From Streptomyces naganishii JCM 4654 (GTDB taxonomy: Bacteria; Actinomycetota; Actinomycetes; Streptomycetales; Streptomycetaceae): a stretch of 64,000 bases of DNA. Within the stretch, counting starts at the first letter, position 1, and each line of letters begins with the position of its first letter. Made by a program: the position numbers and the translations under genes. Positions 43,608-51,553 of the stretch are shown piece after piece. Under the pieces are notes generated by a model. That model was not told the DNA's origin. It searched no databases and saw nothing but the letters and a program-made list of their open reading frames with translations. The stretch covers positions 282,039-346,038 of the forward strand of contig NZ_BMVF01000008.1 of the NCBI RefSeq assembly GCF_014650575.1, in the 5' to 3' direction.

Positions 43608-45035
43608 TCACGGCTTCTCGCGGTGCAGGAAGATGTCCGGCTGCCCGTTGGTGTCCCCGGGCACGAGGTTGGTGGCGTACGAGGTGAACACCACCGCTTG
43701 GGCGTGCTGGTCGGCGTCGGGGAAGTAGCTGGCCGCGTCGGCCTGCTGCCCGTCCGAGCCCACGCTGACCCGGCGCAGCGCGCCGCCGGGCAGGTCGGCG
43801 ACGAAGATGTCGCGTACGCCGTTGGTGTCGCCGTCCACCAGGTTGGGGCCCGAGGACGACATCGGGATGTGCCGGCCGTCGCCGGTGATGCTCGCCCAGA
43901 ACGTGCCGCCGGGCGCGGGCACCCCGTCGGCGCCCTTGTCGATCAGCCGCAGCGCGCCGGTGGTCAGGTCCTGGAGGTAGGCGTGGTCCTGGGTGGTGTC
44001 CGGGCTGTCGGGGGTGAGGTTGGTGGCGTGCGAGTTCAGTACGACGTAGCGGTTGTCGTCGCTGAGGGTGCCGCCGATGGTGATCTGGTCGGACTGGACC
44101 CCGGCGGCCGTGACGCTGAGCCGGGTGGTGCGGCCGGTGGCGGTGTCGTGCAGGAACTCGTCGACCTTCTTGTTGGTGTCGCCCTCGACGAGGTCGGTGG
44201 CGTTGGAGAAGAAGGTGACGTAGCGGCCGTCGGCGCTGATCTGGGTGCCGTCGCTGGCCGCGTTGCCGGGGGTGCCGTCGCTGGCCGCGCTGGTGCGCAC
44301 GACGGTGCCGGTGACCATGTCGCGGACCACCGTGTCCCAGGTTCCCGAGGGCTTTCCGCCGGTCACCAGGTTGTCGGCGGCGGTGGCGAAGGCGACGTAG
44401 CGGCCGTCGGCCGAGAGCGTCGGGCGCATGCTGTCGCCGTTGCCGGGGGTGCCGTCCCCGGCCGCCGAGACCAGCGCGGTCTCGCCGGTGCGCAGGTCGG
44501 TGCGGTAGATGTGGGAGCGGCCGTCGCGCACCCCGCGCACCAGGTCGGTGGAGTCGGCGGAGTAGACCGCGTAGTGGCCGTCGGCGCTGATGACCGGGTC
44601 GATGCCGGTGCAGCCGTTGGACTCGCGGCCGTCGTAGCCGCGGTCCACGCGGACCGTCCTGCCGCGCGCCACGTCGCGCAGGAAGACGTCGGTGCAGCCG
44701 TTGCGGTCGCCGGGGACCAGGTTGTCGGCGTGCGAGGTGAAGACGACCAGGCGGCCGTCGGCGCTGATGGAGGCCCGCTCACTGGGCCCGTCGGCCGGTT
44801 CGCCGCCCATGCCGACGCTGATCAGTACCGTCTCGCCGTCGGTGGCGTGCGCCCTGGGCGCGTGCGCCCTGGTGGCGGGCGTACCGGTGGCGGGTGCGGG
44901 TGCGGCTGCGGGCCTGGCGGTGGCGGGCGCCCCGGCGGCCGGGCCCGGTGCGGCGGCCACCGCCACGAGTGCGAGCGCGCCGCCCAGCAGCGCCCCGCGG
45001 GCGCCCCGGGCGCGGCCCCTACGGTCCGTTCTCAT
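43608..45035 (-). CDS. Secreted seven-bladed PD40/WD40-like propeller protein
   Basis: A 475-residue exported protein. The signal peptide (GALLGGALALVAVAAAPGPAAGAP) is followed by an Ala/Pro/Thr linker, then seven repeats of the type SADGRYVxFxSxATxLVxGDxN--DxFLxD (about residues 90-475), a TolB/PD40-like beta-propeller. In many repeats GDTNG marks a possible calcium-binding loop. Such proteins in Streptomyces are extracellular, and no enzymatic residues are evident. The ATG at 45035 follows GAGGAGG. It is first in the operon with the 42769 and 41015 genes, with a 29-base gap or a GTGA overlap to the next gene depending on its start. Confidence 0.85.
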   Translation of the reverse strand: MRTDRRGRARGARGALLGGALALVAVAAAPGPAAGAPATARPAAAPAPATGTPATRAHAPRAHATDGETVLISVGMGGEPADGPSERASISADGRLVVFTSHADNLVPGDRNGCTDVFLRDVARGRTVRVDRGYDGRESNGCTGIDPVISADGHYAVYSADSTDLVRGVRDGRSHIYRTDLRTGETALVSAAGDGTPGNGDSMRPTLSADGRYVAFATAADNLVTGGKPSGTWDTVVRDMVTGTVVRTSAASDGTPGNAASDGTQISADGRYVTFFSNATDLVEGDTNKKVDEFLHDTATGRTTRLSVTAAGVQSDQITIGGTLSDDNRYVVLNSHATNLTPDSPDTTQDHAYLQDLTTGALRLIDKGADGVPAPGGTFWASITGDGRHIPMSSSGPNLVDGDTNGVRDIFVADLPGGALRRVSVGSDGQQADAASYFPDADQHAQAVVFTSYATNLVPGDTNGQPDIFLHREKP

Positions 45036-45170
45036 ACTGCCCTCCTCGTGCCGCGCGCCGGGCGGCGCACGGTCGCCGAGAGGGTCACACCCGCTGCTCG
45101 CGCCCGGCTGCAATGCACCTCGAACCGGCCAACTGGCGGGAATCGGGCGGAGCTTCGGCTGCGGACACGG

Positions 45171-45215
45171 CACAGCCACCCGGGCGGCGGGGGAAGGTTG
45201 CGCCGGGTGGCTGTG
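45171..45215 (-). terminator. Terminator of the SRPBCC gene
   Basis: A 13-bp perfect stem (CACAGCCACCCGG / CCGGGTGGCTGTG) with a 19-nt loop lies 27 bases past the SRPBCC stop and 136 bases upstream of the propeller gene start, so it separates the two transcription units. Confidence 0.75.
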
Positions 45216-45241
45216 GATCCGGGGGCGGCCAGGCCCGTCGG

Positions 45242-45730
45242 CTACTTCGCGGCCGCCGGGGCCGGAGCCGGGGCGCCGACCTGGGCGGCCAGGGCCGTGA
45301 GGACGGAGGTGAGGACCTTCTCCAGGCGGGACTCGACGCCGAGTTCGGCCAGCTTGCGGCCCAGCAGACCGGAGTTGGGGACGACGTTGTGGACGCTGAG
45401 GACCACCCGGCTCGCCGCGCCCTCGGGCTCCACCGTGTACGTGCCGCCGAACCAGGTCTGCACGCCGACCGAGCGCGCCCCGCGGTCCACGGTCAGCTCC
45501 AGGTAGTCCTCCCCCGAGCCGCCGAATCGGCCGGTGAACTTCTCCGGGCCGCCCTCGAGGGTCACCGCCCCCGGCTCCCTGGTGTGGTCGCCGGCCAGCA
45601 CCAGCGCGTTGCCGTCCACGCCGGCCGGGCCCGGGCGCACGGCCAGCAGCGCTTCGGCGACCTGCTCGGCGGGCGCCTCGACGACGCCCTCGACGCGCCA
45701 CTTGGCCCGCTCTCCCGCGGAAGTGTTCAT
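45242..45730 (-). CDS. SRPBCC-fold protein (CoxG/polyketide cyclase-like)
   Basis: A 162-residue START/Bet v1-fold protein. Opening KWRVEGVVEAPAEQVAEALL, a central FTGRFGGSGEDYLELTV strand set and the C-terminal LGVESRLEKVLTSVLTAL helix fit the CoxG or polyketide-cyclase group. Related proteins bind hydrophobic ligands or cyclise aromatic polyketides. It is divergent from a MarR regulator, and the intergenic palindrome at 45753-45771 may control both. Ends in an APAPAPAAAK tail. Specific function is not determinable. Confidence 0.78.
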   Translation of the reverse strand: MNTSAGERAKWRVEGVVEAPAEQVAEALLAVRPGPAGVDGNALVLAGDHTREPGAVTLEGGPEKFTGRFGGSGEDYLELTVDRGARSVGVQTWFGGTYTVEPEGAASRVVLSVHNVVPNSGLLGRKLAELGVESRLEKVLTSVLTALAAQVGAPAPAPAAAK

Positions 45731-45752
45731 CTCTGCCCCCTACGGCTAGTCT

Positions 45753-45801
45753 AATTCCATGATTGGGAATTCTCGTTGGATCGGAAATCTCGATTCATCG
45801 A
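45753..45801. promoter_or_regulatory. Palindromic sites in the SRPBCC-MarR divergent promoter
   Basis: AATTCC-N7-GGAATT (45753-45771) and TCGAT-TC-ATCGA (45790-45801) are perfect inverted repeats in an AT-rich stretch between the SRPBCC gene and MarR regulator B. They are good candidates for MarR-B operators controlling both divergent genes. Confidence 0.6.
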
Positions 45802-45826
45802 AATACTTTCCTCCTGGAGGTGGGCC

Positions 45827-46351
45827 ATGTCAACCCGAACCGGCCGCGACCGCGCACGCGGCGGGACCCGCGAGCGCGCGGAACTGATCGCGGCGATCGA
45901 GGACGCGGTGCGCGACAACGGCGGCCGCGGGCAGTTGCTGCACCAGGCGATCGCCGAGCGGTTCGGCCTGAACCCGACCGACCTGAAGTGCGTGGACCTG
46001 GCCCGCACCGAGCCGAGGCTGACGGCCGGCCGGCTCGCGGAGATCACCGGTCTGAGCACGTCCGCGACCACCGCCGTCCTCGACCGCATGGAGAAGGCCG
46101 GGTTCATCGAGCGGGTCCGCGACCCCGCCGACCGGCGCCGGGTCGTCGTGGTCTCCACGGGCCGCCGCGAGCAGGAGCTGAACACCGCCTTCGCCCCGCT
46201 CAGGGACGCGATGACGGCCGTACTGGAGTCGTACGACGACGAGCAGCTCGCCCTGATCGCCGGGTTCGTGGGGCGCCTGAACGACCTGCTGCGGGACATG
46301 ACGGCACAGCCCGGCGGCGGGCCGCTCACCACGCCACCGGAAGGGCGCTGA
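45827..46351 (+). CDS. MarR-family transcriptional regulator (B)
   Basis: A 174-residue winged-helix regulator starting at the ATG at 45827 after TGGAGG. Core: FGLNPTDLKCVDLARTEPRL, TAGRLAEITGLSTSATTAVLDRMEKAGF, and the wing DPADRRRVVVV. It is a paralogue of MarR A (37048). Its last 26 bases overlap the convergent P450 gene. Upstream palindromes at 45753-45801 suggest autoregulation and control of the SRPBCC gene. Confidence 0.9.
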   Translation: MSTRTGRDRARGGTRERAELIAAIEDAVRDNGGRGQLLHQAIAERFGLNPTDLKCVDLARTEPRLTAGRLAEITGLSTSATTAVLDRMEKAGFIERVRDPADRRRVVVVSTGRREQELNTAFAPLRDAMTAVLESYDDEQLALIAGFVGRLNDLLRDMTAQPGGGPLTTPPEGR

Positions 46352-47549
46352 CGCCCCGGATCATCCCGGTACCCCACGTCAGCTCCTCCTCGGCGACCGC
46401 GAGCCGCAGCCCGGGGAACCGGCGCAGCAGCGCGGAGAACGCGACCTGGAGCTCCACCCGGGCCAACGGGGCGCCCAGGCAGCGGTGGATGCCGTGCCCG
46501 AAGGCGATGTGCCGGGCGCCCTCGCGGGTCAGGTCGAGCCGGTCGGCGTCCGGGAAGGCGGCCCGGTCGCGGTTGGCGGACGCCGTGGAGGGGATGACGG
46601 CCTCACCCGGCCGCACCACCGTGGTGCCGATCTTCAGCTCCTCGGTGGCGATCCGGATGGTGCCGCCGCTGACCGGGCCGGGCGTCCAGCGCAGCAGTTC
46701 CTCCACGGCCCCGGCCGGGAACTGCCCCGCCCCGCGCAGCGGTTCGAGCTGGCCGGGGTGGCGCAGCAGCGCGAGGACGGAGTTGGCCAGGGAGTTGGCC
46801 ACCGTGTGGTACCCGGCCGTGATGAGCGTGGCGGCGACCGTCACCAGTTCGGCGGGGCGCAGCCGGTCCTCGTCGCGGGCCGCGATGAGGGAGCCCAGCA
46901 GGTCGTCGCCGGGGGTCTGCTGCTTCTCGGCGATCAGGTGGCGCAGGTAGTCCGCAAGCCGCTGCCGGGCGCCGGTGACCGCGCCGGCCGCGTGCGGGGC
47001 GAGGGAGAGCGCCGTGTCCGTCCACTCCTTGAAGGACTCCCGGTCCCGCTCGGGCACGCCGAGCAGTTCGCAGATGGTGATGATGGGCAGCGGTCTGGTC
47101 AGGTGCTCCACCAGGTCGGCGGGCGGCCCGAGTTCGGCCATGTGGTCGAGCAGGCGTTCGGCGGTGCGCTCGATGCGGGGCCGCAGCAGCTCGGCCCGCC
47201 GCCCGGTGAAGGCCGGCGCCAGCAGGCGGCGCAGCCGGGTGTGGTCGGGCGGGTCCATCGCCATGATGGAGTCCGGCTCGGGGCGCGCGGGGCCGAGCCT
47301 CGGGGCGCCCGGCCGGGTGGCGGCGGCCCGGCTGAGCCGCGGGTCGTTGAGCACGGACCGTACGTCCTCGTACCGGGTCACGAGCCAGGCCCGGTCACCG
47401 GTGGGCAGTTCGGCACGGGCCACCGGGCAGGTCCCGCGCAGCCGGCCCCACTGCGGTGGCGGCTCGAACAACTCGGCCTGCTCGAACGGGAAGCGCAGGT
47501 CCTCGCCCGGCTGGTCACCGGACACGGCGTCTTGGGTGTCGTCGGACAA
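46326..47549 (-). CDS. Cytochrome P450
   Basis: A 407-residue bacterial P450. The haem loop FGHGIHRCLG carries the axial cysteine, the K-helix is EELLRW, and the I-helix has ITAGYHTVAN, where the usual acidic residue before the catalytic Thr is histidine. The start is a TTG (47549) with GGAGG at 6-nt spacing; the frame remains open upstream through the oxidase gene. It lies 23 bases after the multicopper oxidase gene. It probably hydroxylates or couples an aromatic intermediate; ferredoxin and reductase genes are not adjacent. The unusual I-helix histidine could mark a non-standard oxygen activation route. Confidence 0.9.
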   Translation of the reverse strand: MSDDTQDAVSGDQPGEDLRFPFEQAELFEPPPQWGRLRGTCPVARAELPTGDRAWLVTRYEDVRSVLNDPRLSRAAATRPGAPRLGPARPEPDSIMAMDPPDHTRLRRLLAPAFTGRRAELLRPRIERTAERLLDHMAELGPPADLVEHLTRPLPIITICELLGVPERDRESFKEWTDTALSLAPHAAGAVTGARQRLADYLRHLIAEKQQTPGDDLLGSLIAARDEDRLRPAELVTVAATLITAGYHTVANSLANSVLALLRHPGQLEPLRGAGQFPAGAVEELLRWTPGPVSGGTIRIATEELKIGTTVVRPGEAVIPSTASANRDRAAFPDADRLDLTREGARHIAFGHGIHRCLGAPLARVELQVAFSALLRRFPGLRLAVAEEELTWGTGMIRGVSALPVAW

Positions 47550-47572
47550 GACGGTCCTCCACAGGGCTTCGG

Positions 47573-49042
47573 TCAGGCGCGGCGGGCCGTTCGGTCGACG
47601 ACTTCCATCTGGCCCATCATCCCCATGGTCATGTGGCCGAGCAGATGGCAGTGGTACATGAACTTGCCCGTGTAGTCCGTGAACTTGAGCTTGAAGCGCA
47701 CGCTCTTGCCGGGCATCACGGTGACGGTGTCCTTCCAGCCCGCCTCGCCCGGCGCGGGGGCCGCTCCGTCCCGGTCCACGATCTGGAAGTGCTCCAGGTG
47801 GGTGTGCATGGAGTGGGGGATGCCGAACTTGGTGTCGGTGTTGTGGACCGTCCAGATCTCCGTGTTGCCGAGCCGGGGCCGTATGTCCACGCGCTCGGGG
47901 TCGAAGGGCTTGCCGTTGATGAGGTGCGCGCCCGTCGCCGCGTCGAAGGACATGACGAAGGTGCGCTCCACGGTGGGGGTGCCCACGTCGGCGACCGGGC
48001 GCAGCCGGTCGGGCACGCTGGAGCGGTCCTCGGCGGTGCGGACCACGTCGAAACGCATCACCTCGGGGGCCTCGCCCCGGTAGGCGATCCGGTTGGCGAG
48101 CACCAGTTTGGTGCCGACCGGGTAGCGGGAGAAGTCGATGACCACTTCCTGGCGTTCGGCCGGCCAGATCTCCAGCGCGCGGGTGGCGTACGGCGCCGGG
48201 AGCAGGCCGCCGTCGGAGGCGATGTGGGTCATCTCGTCGCCCTCGCCGAGCTGGAGCAGGAAGGCGCGCTCGTTGCTGGTGTTGGTCAGGCGGATGCGGT
48301 ACTTGCGGGCGGCGACCTCGAAGTACGGGCGGGGGCGGCCGTTGACCAGCACGGTCGGCCGGTTCATGAAGCCCCCCATGTCGTACACCAGGGAGCCGTC
48401 CGCGGCGAACTTGGCGTCCCTGAGGTACAGCGGCACGTCGTAGCGGCCCTTGGGCAGCGGCAGCCGCCGCTCGAAGTCGTCGGTGAGCAGGTAGCCGGCG
48501 ACCGCGCCGAAGTAGACGTTCTCGGCGTGCGCGTGCAGGGAGTGGTCGTGCAGCCACATGCTGGACGCCTGCTGGTCGTTGGGGTAGTAGAAGACGCGGC
48601 CGGCGCCGGTGAGCAGCTCGTCGTCGGGGTGGCCGTCGTCGTGGGCCGGGACGTGGCCGCCGTGCAGGTGCATGGCGAAGGGCACGCCGAGGCCGTTGGT
48701 CTGCTGGATCACCACCGGGCGGCCGCGGGTCGCCCTGATCACGGGGACGGGCTCGCCGTTGAACAGCCGCATCCGGGTGGTGGTGCCGGGGACCACGGCG
48801 ACGTCCGTCTCGCGCGGGCTGAGCCGGTAGACGTCGTAGCCCATGCCGTGCCGCCCGCCTCCCGCGCCGGCGCCGAGCGGGCGCAGCACGCGGGCCTGGC
48901 GCAGCGGTACGGCGAAGGGCTCGTCCGGGTTGCCCGGACCGCCGCCCGTGGTGTCGGCCATGGCCACCGCCCCCGCACCGGAGACGGCCGCCAGCAGACC
49001 GGTGGCGGCGCTCGCCCTGATCAGTTGCCTGCGAGTCAGCAC
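47573..49042 (-). CDS. Tat-exported multicopper oxidase (CotA/phenoxazinone synthase-like)
   Basis: A 489-residue copper oxidase. A GTG at 49042 with AAGGAG begins VLTRRQLIRASAATGLLAAV, a twin-arginine signal. Copper ligand motifs are complete: HLHGGH, WLHDHSLHAH, HSMHTHLEHF and the type 1 segment HCHLLGHMTMGMM. This arrangement is the three-cupredoxin laccase type that oxidises phenols. Homologues include phenoxazinone synthase (o-aminophenol coupling) and bilirubin oxidase. It is first in a two-gene unit with the P450. A role in extracellular or periplasm-side phenolic coupling of the cluster product is an inference. Confidence 0.92.
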   Translation of the reverse strand: MLTRRQLIRASAATGLLAAVSGAGAVAMADTTGGGPGNPDEPFAVPLRQARVLRPLGAGAGGGRHGMGYDVYRLSPRETDVAVVPGTTTRMRLFNGEPVPVIRATRGRPVVIQQTNGLGVPFAMHLHGGHVPAHDDGHPDDELLTGAGRVFYYPNDQQASSMWLHDHSLHAHAENVYFGAVAGYLLTDDFERRLPLPKGRYDVPLYLRDAKFAADGSLVYDMGGFMNRPTVLVNGRPRPYFEVAARKYRIRLTNTSNERAFLLQLGEGDEMTHIASDGGLLPAPYATRALEIWPAERQEVVIDFSRYPVGTKLVLANRIAYRGEAPEVMRFDVVRTAEDRSSVPDRLRPVADVGTPTVERTFVMSFDAATGAHLINGKPFDPERVDIRPRLGNTEIWTVHNTDTKFGIPHSMHTHLEHFQIVDRDGAAPAPGEAGWKDTVTVMPGKSVRFKLKFTDYTGKFMYHCHLLGHMTMGMMGQMEVVDRTARRA

Positions 49043-49145
49043 GTGCTCTCTCCTTGTCGGTGGCGGCGGAGGTGCCCACATTCAGCCGGACGCGGCTAGG
49101 CGCGCACTTGAGCGGCGGTACATCCCTCCCCTTCGGGGCGGCCGG

Positions 49146-49858
49146 GGTCGCGGCCGTCTTGGCCGGCCCAGCGGTCGCGGCCGCCATGGCGGGCCTCGGC
49201 CGGACCGGCGGACACAGCCGTTACGGCGGGCCTTGGCGGGACCGGGGTCGCGGCCGTCACGGCGGGTCTGGGCGGGCCCGGCGGTCGCGGCACGCCTGGC
49301 GGTCGCGGCCGTCTTGGCGGGTCTCGGCCGGACCGGCGGTCGCAGCCGTTACGGCGGCCCTTGGCGGGCGCGGCGGTCGCGGCCGCCATGGCGGACCTCG
49401 GCTGGACCCGCGGTCACAGCCGTTACGGCGGGTCTGGGCGGGCCCGGGGTCGCGGCCGTCACGGCGGGCGTTGGCGGGCCTGGGGTCGCGGCCGTCACGG
49501 CGGGTCTGGGCGGTCACGGCGGTCGCGGCGGTCGCGGCACGCCTGGCGGTCGGGCCGTCTTGGCGGGTCTCGGCCGGCCCGGCGGACAGCCGCCATGGCG
49601 GGCCTCGGCCGGACCGGCGGACACAGCCGTTACGGCGGGCCTTGGCGGGACCGGCGGCCACAGCCGTCACGGCGGGCCTCGGCAGGCCCGGGGGCGCGGC
49701 CGGCTGGCGGGTCTCGGCCGGCTCGGCGGTCACAGCCGTGGTGGCGGGCCTTGGCGGCCGCCGCGGTCGCGGCCGTCTTGGCGGGCCTCGGCGGGCCCGG
49801 GGGCGTGGCCGGCTGGCGGGTCCTGGCGGGTCTCGGCCGGCCCGGCGGTCACCACCGT
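49146..49858. repeat. GC-rich minisatellite, 36-37-bp degenerate tandem repeats
   Basis: About 19-20 imperfect tandem units of 36 or 37 bases fill the region between the multicopper oxidase and the 50010 gene. A typical unit begins GGTCGCGGCCGTCACGG and continues to GGGCGGGCCCGG; variants start GGACACAGCCGTTACGG or GGTCACAGCCG. Because some units are 37 bases, no reading frame is kept, though all frames are partly open owing to high GC. I found no ribosome site or coding bias. The segments 49043-49145 and 49859-50009 flank it without genes. Confidence 0.9.
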
Positions 49859-50009
49859 AGGGCGGGCCCGGGGGCCCGGGGGTCACCGCCGGGGTCGGTC
49901 GGGGTGGGGTTCTCGACGCGCCCTGAAGCCGGTCTTGAGGCGGGCTACGGAGCATCCGGGGCCAGGCCCTGTCGGCCTGGGGACCTGAATTCCGAGGAGG
50001 GACCGCCGG

Positions 50010-50948
50010 ATGGACGCGAAGTCGAGTGTGGGGCGCCGGGTCGGGCGCAGAGGGGTGCTGTTCGGGCTGGCGGGCGGCGCGGTGGCGCTGGTGCCGCACG
50101 CCGCCGCGGCCCAGCCGGCCGCGCGGGGCGGCCCCTTCGGCCGCGGGGCGGAGCCGGTCCTGGAGGCGGTGGCCGCGCCGGACGGGCTGTCGCTGAGCAG
50201 CGGCACGGTGCCCGCCGGGACGGTCACCCTGCGGGCCACCACGCCGGACCCGTCGCTCCAGCACCCGCTCGGGCTGCTCCGGCTGAAGCCGGGCGTGGGC
50301 ATCGAGCAGTTCCTGGCCCACTACCAGCAGGCGGCCACCGCGCAGGACCCCGCCCAGCGCCGGGCGGGCCTCCAGCTCATCGACACCGAGGCCTGGTACT
50401 ACGGCGGCCCCGCCGTCACGGCGGCCGGCGGCGCCCTGGAGGCCACCTGGATCCTCGCCCCGGGCACCTACCACCTGCTCGACTACACCACGGTCGACCC
50501 CGCCCACCCCGAGCGGGTGCGCACGCTCACCGTGACGGGCACCCGCCCCCAGGGCCGCCCCCGCAGCACACCGCACGTCATCGCGCCCTACGACGACGGC
50601 GACCAGGGCCGCTACCTCACGGACGGCACGCTGCCCGCGAAGGGCGCCTTCCAGGTCGTCAACCAGACCGGGCAGCTCAACGAGGTGATGTTCCTGCGGA
50701 CCGCCCCGGACGCCACGGAGGCGGACGTCACCGCCTGCATGGAGGCCCTGCGCAAGGGCGAGAAGCCGCCCGTCTACCCGTTCACCGGCGTGCCCACGGG
50801 CCTGACCCCGCTTCAGCCCGGCGCGTCCGCGGTGTTCGCGCACGACCTCCAGCCCGGCCGCTACCTCCTCACCTCCTTCATCAGCAACCGCCAGACCCTG
50901 GTCAAGCGCGCCTTCGAGGGCATGTGGCACCTGGTCACCCTGCGCTGA
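50010..50948 (+). CDS. Exported protein of unknown function (Tat-like signal)
   Basis: A 312-residue protein with an N-terminal GRRVGRRGVLFGLAGGAVAL signal resembling a twin-arginine leader, and AAAAQP cleavage region. The mature part looks like two beta-rich halves (GTVPAGTVTLRATTPD, LAPGTYHLLDYTTVD, LQPGRYLLTSFISNR), reminiscent of cupredoxin or Ig-like folds. No known active-site motif was recognised. The ATG at 50010 follows GAGGAGGG. It is located between the minisatellite and the mutase operon, and is terminated by a 9-bp hairpin. Confidence 0.75.
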   Translation: MDAKSSVGRRVGRRGVLFGLAGGAVALVPHAAAAQPAARGGPFGRGAEPVLEAVAAPDGLSLSSGTVPAGTVTLRATTPDPSLQHPLGLLRLKPGVGIEQFLAHYQQAATAQDPAQRRAGLQLIDTEAWYYGGPAVTAAGGALEATWILAPGTYHLLDYTTVDPAHPERVRTLTVTGTRPQGRPRSTPHVIAPYDDGDQGRYLTDGTLPAKGAFQVVNQTGQLNEVMFLRTAPDATEADVTACMEALRKGEKPPVYPFTGVPTGLTPLQPGASAVFAHDLQPGRYLLTSFISNRQTLVKRAFEGMWHLVTLR

Positions 50949-50951
50949 AAC

Positions 50952-50975
50952 GGCGGCGGGCCGCCACCCGCCGCC
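50952..50975 (+). terminator. Terminator of the 50010 gene
   Basis: A 9-bp perfect stem (GGCGGCGGG / CCCGCCGCC) with a 6-nt loop begins 4 bases after the stop codon. Confidence 0.65.
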
Positions 50976-51000
50976 CGGTCCCGCCGGCCAGTCAGCCGCT

Positions 51001-51075
51001 CAGCCGGTGCAACGCCGGCCGGCCCAATGCCAGCCGGTCCCGAGCCAGTCGGTCCAACGCCAGTCGGTCCAACGC
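51001..51075. repeat. Five tandem 15-bp repeats in the leader of the mutase operon
   Basis: Exactly five consecutive 15-base units occupy 51001-51075, consensus CAGYCGGTCCAACGC; units 4 and 5 are identical. They end 20 bases before the start of the glutamate-mutase small subunit gene, just ahead of its GAGAGAG ribosome site, so they form most of the leader or promoter region. Repeated protein or RNA binding sites are possible; no known motif is recognised. Confidence 0.85.
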
Positions 51076-51094
51076 GAGAGAGAGTTGAATCCCT

Positions 51095-51553
51095 ATGAGG
51101 ACGGTGGCCCAACGAGACGGGGGGCGGCGGCGCGTCCTGCTGTCCACGGTCTCCTCGGACGCCCACACCTGGAACCTGGTCTTCCTGCGGATGCTGCTGG
51201 AGGAGATGGGCCACGAGGTCGTCGGTCTCGGGCCGTGCGTGCCCGACCGGCTGCTCCTCGACACCGTGCGCCGGACGCGGCCCGACCTGCTGGTGATCAG
51301 CACCGTCAACGGTCACGGCCGGCTCGACGGGGCCCGGGTGATCCGCGCCCTGCGCGCCGACCCGGTGGTCCGGGACGTACCGGCCGTCATCGGCGGCAAG
51401 CTGGGCGTCGACGGCGACGAGGGCGCGGCGGCCGCCCGCGCGCTGGTCGACGCCGGCTTCGACGCGGTGTTCACCGACACCGCCGACACCGCGCTGATCG
51501 GCCGGATCCTCGGGGCGCTGCCGCAGCGGGCGCCGGAGGGCAGGACGGTATGA
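51095..51553 (+). CDS. B12-binding small subunit of glutamate mutase (GlmS/MutS-like)
   Basis: A 152-residue cobalamin-binding domain protein. The B12 motif D-x-H is SDAHTW with His24 as the lower axial cobalt ligand; the usual following Gly (DxHxxG) is Asn here. The S-x-L-type loop reads VISTVNGHG and the later GG loop is VIGGKLGV, as in methylaspartate mutase S chains (about 137-150 residues). It would pair with the barrel domain of the next protein to convert L-glutamate to 3-methylaspartate by radical rearrangement. The stop overlaps the next start (ATGA), so the two are made together. The ATG at 51095 follows GAGAGAG. Confidence 0.9.
   Translation: MRTVAQRDGGRRRVLLSTVSSDAHTWNLVFLRMLLEEMGHEVVGLGPCVPDRLLLDTVRRTRPDLLVISTVNGHGRLDGARVIRALRADPVVRDVPAVIGGKLGVDGDEGAAAARALVDAGFDAVFTDTADTALIGRILGALPQRAPEGRTV

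Noticed and set aside
49146..49858. CRISPR array
   Set aside because: Repeats are degenerate and directly abutting, without unique spacers of constant length, and there are no cas genes nearby.
48843..49988. Several open frames through the 36-37-bp repeat region
   Set aside because: Unit lengths of both 36 and 37 bases shift frame, all six frames are about equally open, and no ribosome site or codon bias was seen, so I call it non-coding.
50949..51094. Cobalamin riboswitch ahead of the B12-dependent mutase genes
   Set aside because: Only about 145 bases are available, of which 75 are 15-bp repeats, and I could not find a B12-box-like sequence.
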